This document shows, piece by piece, positions 16,689 to 24,534 of a stretch of 64,000 nt of DNA. The translations under genes were made by a program, and so were the position numbers. Positions within the stretch are counted from its first letter, which is position 1. The number at the start of each line of letters is the position of its first letter. The notes beneath the pieces were generated by a model. That model had not been told where the DNA came from. It ran no database searches and saw only the letters and a program-made list of their open reading frames with translations. This stretch comes from Nocardia flavorosea (GTDB lineage: Bacteria > Actinomycetota > Actinomycetes > Mycobacteriales > Mycobacteriaceae). The stretch is taken from assembly GCF_015477805.1 (NCBI RefSeq), contig NZ_JADLQL010000005.1, forward strand, positions 434,001 to 498,000, written 5' to 3'.

Positions 16689-16725
16689 GACGGAGTACAC
16701 CGACAGCTGGGATCATCGGCAGTCC
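16689..16725. repeat. Copy A of a 36-37-bp intergenic repeat
   Basis: This segment (starting GACGGAGTACACCGACA and ending GATCATCGGCAGTCC) recurs at 18424-18459 with a one-base indel and a few substitutions. Here it lies upstream of the divergent M20 peptidase gene and could also begin a 38-codon reading frame (MTEYTDSWDHRQS) that has no ribosome site. Confidence 0.6.
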
Positions 16726-16792
16726 ATCGCCGGCCGACGCGACGAAGGGCGAATCGGCGCTGGAAAACCTGGTGCACTCGTTGGCCGAAGAC

Positions 16793-17236
16793 CTAGCTGA
16801 CCACCTCGAGCGGTCCCTCCTCGGGTGCCGGCGGCTCGAACCGCTCGAAGTACTCCGTCGCCGTCTGCTCGGTGAGCGGCCAATCGTCCGCCTGCCTGCC
16901 GTGTCGGTAACCGACTCGGCTCAGGATGGTCTCGAGACTCGTTGCGATGTAGACAGTCTCCGGCACGATGCCCTGGGGTGCTAGCAGTGCGCGGAACTCA
17001 TCGCGTTGTCGCCGGAACCAGAACCCGAAGTCGAGCACGACATCGTTTCCCGCCGTGACATGGCGCAACAAGCGCGCCTTCAGGTCTGCTGCCACCTCGG
17101 CGATCACATCGGCGGAGGGCATCGTCGTGATCCCGCGATCCCAGAACTCCACCTCGAACGACAAACGCGTCCAGCCCTCGCGCTCCAGTCGCTTGGCGTG
17201 GGTGGTCTTGCCGGCACCGCCTGGCCCGCACATCAT
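16793..17236 (-). CDS. P-loop ATPase/kinase of the AAA_33 (zeta-like) type
   Basis: 147 residues with Walker A at the very start (CGPGGAGKTTHAKRLE), a DVVLDFGFWFRRQRDEFRAL segment in the position of the acceptor or lid region, and a C-terminal LID arginine (RVGYRHGR). The size and motifs match AAA_33 proteins related to zeta toxins and small-molecule kinases. The ATG pair at 17231-17236 is preceded in frame by a stop codon seven codons up, so the protein lacks the short strand (PRVLMMCG) context that usually comes a few residues after the start; the N-terminus may be trimmed. Confidence 0.72.
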   Translation of the reverse strand: MMCGPGGAGKTTHAKRLEREGWTRLSFEVEFWDRGITTMPSADVIAEVAADLKARLLRHVTAGNDVVLDFGFWFRRQRDEFRALLAPQGIVPETVYIATSLETILSRVGYRHGRQADDWPLTEQTATEYFERFEPPAPEEGPLEVVS

Positions 17237-17363
17237 CAGGACGCGGGGTGCTCAAGCCTCGTTCACTGCCACCGGGCCGAAGTTACGCTCCGCCACTGAC
17301 GTTGAGACTTGCCACGCTCCGCTCATCGCTGAACTGGATCGAATCGAACTTGATCCACACGCC

Positions 17364-17951
17364 CTAGACGCGTGAGCCGAACGGCCACCACCAGCGGCGA
17401 CGCGGGTGCCGGACGGTGACCCGCGCATGCTGGACCACCCCGGTGACCCGCAGCAGCGGCAGGCCGGATACCGGCGGACCCGCTTTGTTGGTCACCTTGC
17501 CCCATTCGCTGGTCACTTCGTCGATATCGACGCTCCATCCCAGCGGAACGATCAACAGAATCGATCCGTGCGCGGATTTCACCTCCACCCACACCTCCGG
17601 CGAACGCACCACCGCCGCGGTGAAATCGAGACGCACCCCGCCGTGTTCGGTTTCGATGGTGAGCTGCGGCGGAACCCGCCATACCCCTTCCCGCTTCACC
17701 GAACTGCCGGTGGACCGCAGGACGAGCCGGTCGGCCCTGCTTCCGTGGGCGGCCGGAACCAGATCGGCGGTGAGCGTCTCCAGTTCCGGCACTGTGCGGC
17801 GGGCGTAGACAGCGGCCATCCGCTCGTCGAACTCGACTAGATCCAGCCGTCCCTCGGCGAACGCCGTCTGAACGATCGCAGCGGCCCGCTCACGATCGGC
17901 ATCACCGGCCCGCAATGCGGGAAGGTGCTCGGGCGTCGGCTCGATCGTCAT
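17364..17951 (-). CDS. DUF1707 domain protein with LiaF-like C-terminal beta domain
   Basis: 195 residues. Residues 8-62 are a DUF1707 domain: LRAGDADRERAAAIVQTAFAEGRLDLVEFDERMAAVYARRT is its consensus, given here in part. The rest is a beta-rich region (LDFTAAVVRSPEVWVEVKS, then GSILLIVPLGWSVDIDEV) resembling the cell-wall-active antibiotic response domain of LiaF/YvqF proteins. It ends in a basic tail (RRRWWWPFGSRV). No membrane segment is present. A cell-envelope stress role is suggested by the family, but the function is not established. Confidence 0.85.
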   Translation of the reverse strand: MTIEPTPEHLPALRAGDADRERAAAIVQTAFAEGRLDLVEFDERMAAVYARRTVPELETLTADLVPAAHGSRADRLVLRSTGSSVKREGVWRVPPQLTIETEHGGVRLDFTAAVVRSPEVWVEVKSAHGSILLIVPLGWSVDIDEVTSEWGKVTNKAGPPVSGLPLLRVTGVVQHARVTVRHPRRRWWWPFGSRV

Positions 17952-18477
17952 GAGTCACACGGTATCCGAGCCGGCACGGCGGCACAGCCGGTCATGGGCG
18001 GGTGCAGCCGCGATCAGAATCCGAGGCCCGGCCGGACCAGCCCGGTGTGGCCGGCGAGGTGGCACCCGGCGCAGCCCACGGATACGGTCAGCGCAGGTTC
18101 AAGCAGGGTGGGCTGCGATTGTCAGGGCATGGAGCACTCCCGCAGTCCGTGGCGGCAGTGTCGTCTACGGCGGGGACCGGTCAGACGACTCCGGGTGATC
18201 GCCCGGCGGACTGCTACGCGGAGTCCTGCACGAGCTTCATCGACACGAGCGGTGAATCCGGCGCGTCCCGGTTCTGCCGATCGGCGGCTTCGAGCAACAC
18301 GGCGATCACTCCCTCACCTCACCGATACCGCTGTCGCCTGCCTAGTCGCCGCCGAAATCGCCGGGACCCGCCGTGTTCGTGAGAGCAGCTGAACGTGACC
18401 GGTGGAAGCAGAAAGACAGGCACGACGGAGTACACCGACAACAGGATCATCGGCAGTCCGGGCTGCTGTCCGGATAG
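17952..18477. other. 526-bp stretch without a supported gene
   Basis: No reading frame here has both a ribosome site and a recognisable protein. A 31-codon frame on the minus strand (start GTG, near 18317, MIAVLLEAADRQNRD, ribosome site GAGGTGAGGG) is the only small candidate. Copy B of the 36-bp repeat lies at 18424-18459. Confidence 0.5.
18424..18459. repeat. Copy B of the 36-37-bp intergenic repeat
   Basis: Matches 16689-16725 apart from one indel and a few changes. It lies just upstream of the 54-codon reading frame at 18478. Confidence 0.6.
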
Positions 18478-18642
18478 GTGACGTCGGTGGGCCGGGTACG
18501 GCTGTCGCCCGTATCGCGCGCGTGCTACGGCAAGTACCGGTTCACGCTGCGCCGGATGACCGACGGGACCCTGTGGACGGCGTTCGGCACCCGGATCCGC
18601 CCGGTGTCGGAGTCGGTGCCCCAGGACGTCCGAAGCGAATAA
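18478..18642 (+). CDS. 54-residue protein, shortened paralog of the 22096 gene
   Basis: From a GTG that directly follows an in-frame TAG, this frame encodes VRLSPVSRACYGKYRFTLRR, MTDGTLWTAFGTRIRPVSE and ends in a short tail. It is closely similar to the 63-residue protein at 22096-22287, but the N-terminal IDGNPYRVVG part is missing because of deletions. No good ribosome site is seen. It may be a degraded copy. The function of this small basic family is unknown. Confidence 0.45.
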   Translation: MTSVGRVRLSPVSRACYGKYRFTLRRMTDGTLWTAFGTRIRPVSESVPQDVRSE

Positions 18643-18681
18643 TCGTTTGTCGCGTAGTTGTTTTCGTCGGAGCATAGGAGC

Positions 18682-19622
18682 ATGAAGATACGGACGCTCG
18701 GGCCGGATGAATGGGCGATCGCGCGGACGGTGCGGCTGGATGCGCTCGCCGGGTCGCCCCCGGGCACCTTCTCCACCCCCACACCGAGGCCGCACTGTGG
18801 AACGAACAGCAGTGGCGGGAGTGGACGGCGCGCCGGTGTCCGTTCTTCGTCGCCGTGACGGGTGCACGGCCGGTGGGTTCGGCGGGCGTCATCGCCACTG
18901 AGGGCGGGCCCGAACTGGTGTCGATGTGGACCGCTGTCCCGGCCCGGCGGACCGGCGTCTCCGATCAGCTCGTGCATGCCGTAGCCGAGTGGGCGCGCGG
19001 AGCCGGGCACCGGGAGTTGCGGCTGTGGGTACTCGACGGCAACCAGGCCGCGGAGAAACTGTATCTGCGCAACGGATTCCTCCGCACGGGCGCCGTCCGG
19101 CCGTGCAGTGCCGAAGACCTGCGGCCAGAGAACGAAATGGCGTTGTCATTGTCGCCGGTCCCGGCTGCCCGCCGGTCCGAACCTTCCTCCCCGACTATCC
19201 GTCCCTACCGTCCCGAGGACGAAGAGGCCGTGGTCGGTCTCTGGAGCCGCGCCTCCCGCATCGCGCATCCGTTCATCGCGAACGAAGGCGCCGGAGAGCG
19301 GGAACGCAAGCTTCGCGAGATCTACCTCGTCGAGGCCGATAACTGGGTCGCCGAGAACCCGGCCGGCGGCGTAGTCGGGCTGATGGGGTTGCTGGGTTCG
19401 GAGATCGGCGGATTGTTCGTCGACCCCGGAGCCCAGAAAATGGGGATCGGAAAACAGTTGGTCGCCCATGCGCTGCGCCTTCACGGCCGAGTGACGCTGG
19501 ATGTGTTCGAGCTCAACACCGCCGCTCGCGCCTTCTATGCCCGGCTGGGCTTCCGCGAGATCGGGCGTCATCCCGAGTCCGATACGGGCTTCACCGCCAT
19601 CACCCTCGAACTCACCGCCTGA
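18682..19622 (+). pseudogene. Tandem GNAT acetyltransferase with a frameshift
   Basis: ATG 18682 (ribosome site TAGGAG) starts MKIRTLGPDEWAIARTVRLD, then ALAGSPPGTFS, the beginning of a GNAT domain. At the C run near 18775-18780 the frame is lost. Adding one C would restore FSTPHTEAALWNEQQWREW and continue through GVSDQLVHAVAEWARGAG and RLWVLDGNQAAEKLYLRNGF to a second GNAT domain (TIRPYRPEDEEAVVGLWSRA ... KMGIGKQLVAHAL). The two-domain protein would be about 313 residues. The shift is a natural mutation, a sequencing error in a homopolymer, or slippage. An intact second domain could still be translated from an internal start. Confidence 0.75.
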
Positions 19623-19715
19623 CATTTCCGAAATATTCGGCCGGTCGCGTACCACTGGGCCCGTCCAGAGGCGCAGGAAATCCCCCGCCGGTTCGGGGGC
19701 GGACCGGCGGCACAG

Positions 19716-19755
19716 CCGGTCCCGGGCCCGGTCCCGGGCCCGGGCCCGGGCCCGG
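19716..19755. repeat. CCCGGG/GGGCCC palindromic tract
   Basis: About 40 bases consist almost only of alternating CCCGGG and GGGCCC blocks, with three GGTCCC variants. It is self-complementary in several registers and lies between the GNAT gene and the convergent esterase gene, so it may act as a terminator. Confidence 0.55.
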
Positions 19756-19810
19756 TGCAGTCTCCACTGATCGTTCAGCTGCAGGCAAGCGTGCCCGTCA
19801 GGTCCACGGT

Positions 19811-21901
19811 TCACTCCGGTCGCAGGCCGACCGGGCCGAGCAGGACCGAACCTGCCGCATCCGCCGCGAAGACCAAGTCCACCGAACTGACGGCGCTGGG
19901 ATCCACCCCTGCCGCGCGCATCACCTCCGGACTCACCGCAACCGCATATGTCTGCGGCAGCGGCTGCGTAGCTGCCACCGGTTGCATCCACTCCCACCGC
20001 AGGTACTCGGTGTCGAGGGGCCCGGCGACGCGGACCGCCGCCGGCAAGGTCGCGGTTCTTCCGGCGGTATCGGTCACGCTGATCCGGACGTCCACCGGCT
20101 GCGACCGCGACCCCGCGTCGAACACCAGTCGCGCGCTGCCGATATCGGCCCCGCCGGGGAACCGTGCTGTCACCGTCGGTGCCGCGCCCGCCGCCTCCCA
20201 GCGGACCGAACGCACGATTTCGGCACCGGGGCCGCCCCGCAAGGGCAGCGGGACCTCCTCGAATTCGCTGACTCCGGTGGCCGTCACGTCAGTGGCCGGC
20301 AGGGTTGCGGAGACACTCACCCGGCGCGCGGATCGAGGCCGGTCGGTGTCACGCGGGACCGACAGTGCGGCGATGAGTGCCTCGCGGTCCGCGGGGTCGT
20401 CGCCGAGGGTGGCCCGGAATGTAGCCAGCGCCCAGGCGGCGGCGATGCGCCGCTGCTGCTGCGCGGGAACCAGGCGTCCGGTATCTATGAAGTGTTTGGG
20501 AAGCCCGTTGCCGATGTCGTAACGGCCCCATCGGCTGTTGAACTGCGCATGGTTCAGCCCCTCCATGACCACAGCGCCCTTGAGCCGGTCGGCGCCGACG
20601 TCGACCCGCGCCCACTGATCCAGTCCGCCGAACCCGATGACGTCGGCGTCCTGCGCGCCTTGCAAGACCACGAAATCGGTATCGGGCGAACCCGCCCGGC
20701 CGGTGTCCTCCGGCTCGTACAGTCCGTCGGTCGGCGCCAGCGCGAACAACGAGCGGATAGCGAATCCCGGCGCTTCTGTCCGGGCATTCAGCTCGACCGC
20801 GGTGGTGATCGCTTCACCGCCACGAGAATGACCGATCAGCCCGATGCGGCTCATATCGACTCGGCTGCCGAGTCGATGCTCCGGTTCATCGGCCCAGGTC
20901 TGCCATACCTTCAGGTGCTCGAGAACCAGCCATCCTCTGGCATGGTCCACGCCGCTGAGCCCACCGGACCTGTCCAGCGGGCCGGTGTTGAGAAAGTTCT
21001 CGTCGAGCGCCGCCACGATGTACCCCTGGCCGGCCAGATAGCGCCCGAGATACTCGAACCCAGCTTCGGAAGCGGTCGCGGCACTGGTGTTGCCGTGCAC
21101 GATGATTATCAGCGGTGCCGCAGCATCCGATACCGGGTACCAGACTCGTGCATTGAGCGGAAACCGGTCCGCGCCGAAGCCCCAGTGCTGCTCCCGGCGG
21201 TCATCCCAGCCGCTGACGATGGCGCAGGCATCGACCGGTTCGGTGCGCAGGTCCACTCCCGCCGCGTCGTAGGGCGCTCGCAGGTCGGTCCCGCTGCCGT
21301 AGACAGCGGTCTCGACCGGGAACGGCCCGGGGGCCCCGCCGTCCACTCCGGCCGCCACCGCATCGGCCGGCGGCGCGGGTTCGCCCCCGGCCACCAGCCA
21401 GGTGCCGGGCAGGCAGAGCACCAGAACTCCCGCGACCAACGCGGCGATCGGCCGCCGCGGCAGCCGCGTGGTCCCGCGGTGCAGCAGTGCCCCGGCCCCC
21501 GCACCGGCCAGTGAAGCACCCACGACAGCGGCCGCCACGGTGAGATACCAGGCTGTGGCACTCGTCCCCGCGCCCCGGGTCACCAACAGGACCAGCCCGG
21601 CCGACACCACCCACAGATACAGGGAAAACCACCGGACCCGGCGACGCAGAACCGCCCAGACCACTAGAGTCAGCACAGTCGCAGCACCGAACGCGATGGC
21701 GATATCCATCGCCGCTGACAACGCGACCACACCGCCCATCCCGGGAAGCATCTGATCGGCTACGCTCCAGCCCACCAGAACTGCGCTGACGACCGCCGCC
21801 ACTGCGGCAGCACCCAGCCATATCGCTCGGCGTTGCTTCGCGCGCTCATGGGGTTCCACGCGCCGATGACCGGATTCGTTGCACTCCAATTCGTTTCCCA
21901 C
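19811..21901 (-). CDS. Membrane-anchored alpha/beta hydrolase (chlorophyllase/PET-hydrolase-like)
   Basis: 696 residues. Residues 25-170 hold four or five membrane helices. Residues 190-520 form an alpha/beta-hydrolase fold with IIIVHGNTSAA, nucleophile IGHSRGGEA, acid candidate in VVLQGAQDADV and His in MEGLNHAQFN, as in chlorophyllase/dienelactone-hydrolase-like esterases. Residues 530-690 are a beta-rich C-terminal domain. The hydrolase part should face outward if the helix count is odd. GTG 21901 gives the longest frame, but the start is uncertain; a GTG 15 codons further on (VEPHERAKQRR) is also possible. The substrate is unknown. Confidence 0.8.
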   Translation of the reverse strand: MGNELECNESGHRRVEPHERAKQRRAIWLGAAAVAAVVSAVLVGWSVADQMLPGMGGVVALSAAMDIAIAFGAATVLTLVVWAVLRRRVRWFSLYLWVVSAGLVLLVTRGAGTSATAWYLTVAAAVVGASLAGAGAGALLHRGTTRLPRRPIAALVAGVLVLCLPGTWLVAGGEPAPPADAVAAGVDGGAPGPFPVETAVYGSGTDLRAPYDAAGVDLRTEPVDACAIVSGWDDRREQHWGFGADRFPLNARVWYPVSDAAAPLIIIVHGNTSAATASEAGFEYLGRYLAGQGYIVAALDENFLNTGPLDRSGGLSGVDHARGWLVLEHLKVWQTWADEPEHRLGSRVDMSRIGLIGHSRGGEAITTAVELNARTEAPGFAIRSLFALAPTDGLYEPEDTGRAGSPDTDFVVLQGAQDADVIGFGGLDQWARVDVGADRLKGAVVMEGLNHAQFNSRWGRYDIGNGLPKHFIDTGRLVPAQQQRRIAAAWALATFRATLGDDPADREALIAALSVPRDTDRPRSARRVSVSATLPATDVTATGVSEFEEVPLPLRGGPGAEIVRSVRWEAAGAAPTVTARFPGGADIGSARLVFDAGSRSQPVDVRISVTDTAGRTATLPAAVRVAGPLDTEYLRWEWMQPVAATQPLPQTYAVAVSPEVMRAAGVDPSAVSSVDLVFAADAAGSVLLGPVGLRPE

Positions 21902-21999
21902 GGCCAGCAGCGTAGGCGGGGCGGGAAGGACGTAACCACCACCAACGGTAAGCGCGGAGTTCTCGGGCGGCGTTTCTGTCGTTGCCGCTGTCGGCGAGT

Positions 22000-22037
22000 C
22001 TGAAAAGACCTTCAGCTCGTTTCAGGTGTCTTTCAGC
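22000..22037. promoter_or_regulatory. CTGAAA/TTTCAG inverted repeats upstream of small gene
   Basis: CTGAAAAGAC (22001-22010) is mirrored by GTCTTTCAG (22029-22037), with an additional TTTCAG between them. The block lies 60-95 bp ahead of the 63-residue protein gene and is a possible operator. Confidence 0.35.
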
Positions 22038-22095
22038 ACTCTCCTGCCACTGTGGCGCTCGACATCATCACGAACAGTGAGAGGGGCGAGCAAGC

Positions 22096-22287
22096 ATGCA
22101 GCAGAGTGTACGGATCGACGGGAACCCCTACCGCGTGGTCGGCCGGACACGGCTGTCACCGGTATCGCGCGCATGCTACGGCAAGTACCGGTTCACACTG
22201 CGCCGGATGACCGACGGGACGTTGTGGTCGGCTTTCGGCACCAGGATCAGCCCGGTGTCGGAGCTGGTGCGGCAGGATCTTCGATAG
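22096..22287 (+). CDS. 63-residue basic protein of unknown function
   Basis: MQQSVRIDGNPYRVVGRTRL begins a small basic protein with a central SRACYGKYRFTLRRMTDGTL segment. An AGAGGGGCGAGC purine-rich ribosome site precedes the ATG. A shortened copy lies 3.6 kb upstream at 18478-18642, and the two differ mainly at synonymous and conservative positions in the shared part, which supports coding. I do not recognise the family. Confidence 0.6.
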   Translation: MQQSVRIDGNPYRVVGRTRLSPVSRACYGKYRFTLRRMTDGTLWSAFGTRISPVSELVRQDLR

Positions 22288-22414
22288 GAGAGGGCGCTGT
22301 CGCCACCGATCCATGCGCGTTGATCGCCGGATACCGCGACCGATTCGGCCGAACTCCACGGCTTTTGCCGGTTCATGATGCGGGCTGGATACGAGTACCG
22401 GCAGATTTACCCTG

Positions 22415-22438
22415 ATATACCCGCATATGCGGGTATAT
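22415..22438. promoter_or_regulatory. 24-bp perfect palindrome ahead of the molybdate operon
   Basis: ATATACCCGCAT is followed immediately by its exact complement, ending 10 bases before the GTG start of the HTH-TOBE gene. Its position over the promoter and start region suggests an operator, probably bound by the HTH-TOBE protein itself or by another molybdate-responsive repressor. Confidence 0.7.
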
Positions 22439-22448
22439 AGTCCATGAA

Positions 22449-22847
22449 GTGACGTATCTGCGGATCAAGGATGCTGCCGGGCTACTCGGGGTCAGCGACG
22501 ACACCGTGCGGCGCTGGATAGAGCAGGAGCGGCTGCCTTCGGTTCGGCTGGAGAACGGGCGGAAGGGAGTCCGCGGACAGGATCTGGCCGCGTTCGCGCG
22601 GGAGATCGCCGACGCGCCCGAACCGGGCGTCACCGTGGCTGTCTCGGCTCGCAACCGGATGCGTGGCATTGTGACCAGGGTGCTCACCGATACCGTGATG
22701 GCGCAGGTGGAGATGCAGGCCGGGCCGTTCCGGCTGGTCTCGCTGCTGAGCCGGGAATCGGTGGAAGAACTCGGGCTCGAAGTGGGCAGTGTGGCGGTGG
22801 CGTCGGTGAAGTCGACGCATGTGGTCGTCGAGATTCCGGAGAGCTGA
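22449..22847 (+). CDS. HTH-TOBE molybdate-responsive regulator
   Basis: 132 residues. Residues 1-50 form a MerR/excisionase-like helix-turn-helix (YLRIKDAAGLLGVSDDTVRR, then WIEQERLPSVRL). Residues 62-128 form one TOBE (molybdopterin-binding MOP-like) domain (SARNRMRGIVTRVLTDTVMA, then VSLLSRESVEELGLEVGS). This combination is typical of actinobacterial molybdate regulators or molbindin-like sensors. GTG 22449 starts the frame; the message may be short-leadered because the palindrome ends 10 bp before it. The stop codon overlaps the modA start (TGATG), so the gene is translationally coupled to the transporter genes. Confidence 0.85.
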   Translation: MTYLRIKDAAGLLGVSDDTVRRWIEQERLPSVRLENGRKGVRGQDLAAFAREIADAPEPGVTVAVSARNRMRGIVTRVLTDTVMAQVEMQAGPFRLVSLLSRESVEELGLEVGSVAVASVKSTHVVVEIPES

Positions 22848-23641
22848 TGAAAAAAGGGCGGGTATTGCGCCGGCTGACCCCGGTGGTCGCGCTGGTCGTC
22901 ACGCTGGCCGGCTGTGCGTCGGAGGATTCCGGGGGCGGATCGAGCGGCGGGCCGGATGGTGGACTCGGCGGCACTCTCACCGTGTTCGCGGCGGCCTCGC
23001 TCACCGAAGCGTTCACCACGCTCGGTGAGCAGTTCGAGAACGCCCACCCGGACGTGGATGTGGTGTTCAGTTTCGCGGGCAGTTCCGCGCTGGCCGAACA
23101 GATCCGGCAGGGCGCACCGGCCGATGTGTTCGCTTCGGCGTCACCACACAATATGGAACAGGTGGTGGTATCCGGTGATATCACCGGCGGGCCGGTCACT
23201 TTCGCGCGCAACCGTCTCGAGATCGCGGTGCCCACCGGAAATCCGGGCAGTATCAGCGGTCTCGCCGATTTCGGCCGGCCCGAATTGCGGATCGCCCTGT
23301 GTGCCGAGCAGGTGCCGTGCGGGGCGGCGGCGGACCGGGCCTTCGCCGCCGCCGGTGTGACCCCGCAGCCCGATACCCGGGAACCCGACGTGAAAGCGGT
23401 GCTGACGAAGGTCACGCTCGGTGAGGTGGATGCCGCGCTGGTGTACCGCACGGATATCCGGGCCGGGGGCGAGAAAGTAACCGGTATCGAGTTCCCGGAA
23501 TCGGGCAAGGCGATCAACGACTATCAGATCGCGCCGGTGGCCGCGGCGCCGAATCCGGCCGCGGCGGCGGCGTTCGTCGATTTCACGTTGACTCCGCAGG
23601 CTCGATCGGTCTTCACCACGGCCGGTTTCGACGCGACGTGA
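22847..23641 (+). CDS. modA: Molybdate ABC transporter substrate-binding lipoprotein
   Basis: 264 residues. A lipoprotein signal peptide ends at VTLAGC (Cys near residue 24), then a Gly/Ser linker and a ModA-type periplasmic-binding fold: TVFAAASLTEAF, FSFAGSSALAEQI, ADVFASAS, ARNRLEIAVP and the C-terminal ALVYRTD segment, all conserved in molybdate/tungstate binders. It captures the oxyanion outside the membrane and passes it to ModB. The start overlaps the preceding stop and the end overlaps modB by four bases. Confidence 0.93.
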   Translation: MKKGRVLRRLTPVVALVVTLAGCASEDSGGGSSGGPDGGLGGTLTVFAAASLTEAFTTLGEQFENAHPDVDVVFSFAGSSALAEQIRQGAPADVFASASPHNMEQVVVSGDITGGPVTFARNRLEIAVPTGNPGSISGLADFGRPELRIALCAEQVPCGAAADRAFAAAGVTPQPDTREPDVKAVLTKVTLGEVDAALVYRTDIRAGGEKVTGIEFPESGKAINDYQIAPVAAAPNPAAAAAFVDFTLTPQARSVFTTAGFDAT

Positions 23642-24534
23642 GGGGTGGGCCCGCGCGGCGCCCGGCAGTGACACCGCAGTCGCATCACTCGGCGCCACCG
23701 CCGCCGGCCAGGTCGTCCCGCATGAACGTGCTGCGCCGGCGCCGAGCCGTGCGGGGGCGGCGACCACTGGTGCTGCTGGTGCCCGCGGTGCTGGGCCTGC
23801 TGTTCCTGATGGTTCCGTTGGCCGGACTGCTGATCCGCGCGCCGTGGGAGGGACTTCCGCAGCGGTTGTTCAGCGCGGAAGTCGGGCAGGCGCTGCGGCT
23901 CTCGCTGGTCTGCGCGAGCCTGGCCACGGTGCTGTGCCTACTGCTGGGTATCCCGCTGGCCTGGCTGCTGGCCCGCGGTGACCTGCCCGGACGCGGACTG
24001 ATCCGCGCGCTGGTCACGGTTCCGCTGGTGCTGCCGCCCGTGGTCGGCGGTGTGGCACTGCTGCTGGTGCTGGGCCGGCGCGGGGTACTGGGCCAGTACC
24101 TCTACGACTGGTTCGGGATCGCATTGCCGTTCAGTACCGCCGGTGTGGTGCTGGCCGAGGCGTTCGTCGCCATGCCGTTCCTGGTGATCTCGGTGGAGGG
24201 CGCGTTACGCGGCGCCGACCCCCGGTACGAGGAGGCAGCCGCGACCCTGGGGGCTTCGCGCTGGCTCACCTTCCGGCGCGTCACCCTGCCCTCGATCCTG
24301 CCCGGCGTGGTGGCCGGAACCGTGCTGTGCTGGGCCCGCGCCCTCGGCGAATTCGGTGCCACTATCACCTTCGCCGGTAACTTCCCGGGCCGCACCACAA
24401 CGATGCCGCTGGCGGTGTATCTGGCGCTGGAAACCGATCCGGCCGCCGCGATCGTGCTGAGCCTGGTTCTGCTGCTGGTGTCGGTGGTGGTGCTGGCGGC
24501 ACTGCGGGAACGCTGGATTCGGGGGGCACTGTGA
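23638..24534 (+). CDS. modB: Molybdate ABC transporter permease
   Basis: 298 residues with about six membrane helices. The EAA loop, YEEAAATLGASRWLTFRRVT followed by LPSILPGV, is the contact site for ModC and is well conserved, as is FAGNFPGRTTTMPLAVY of ModB permeases. The GTG start overlaps the modA stop (GTGA). About 28 N-terminal residues before MNVLRRRRAVRG are Pro/His-rich, so the real start may be the internal ATG near 23722. Confidence 0.92.
   Translation: MRGGPARRPAVTPQSHHSAPPPPARSSRMNVLRRRRAVRGRRPLVLLVPAVLGLLFLMVPLAGLLIRAPWEGLPQRLFSAEVGQALRLSLVCASLATVLCLLLGIPLAWLLARGDLPGRGLIRALVTVPLVLPPVVGGVALLLVLGRRGVLGQYLYDWFGIALPFSTAGVVLAEAFVAMPFLVISVEGALRGADPRYEEAAATLGASRWLTFRRVTLPSILPGVVAGTVLCWARALGEFGATITFAGNFPGRTTTMPLAVYLALETDPAAAIVLSLVLLLVSVVVLAALRERWIRGAL

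Noticed and set aside
16689..16803. A 38-codon gene starting MTEYTD
   Set aside because: No ribosome site or homology, and its first part is a repeat that in the second copy (18424) does not keep the frame.
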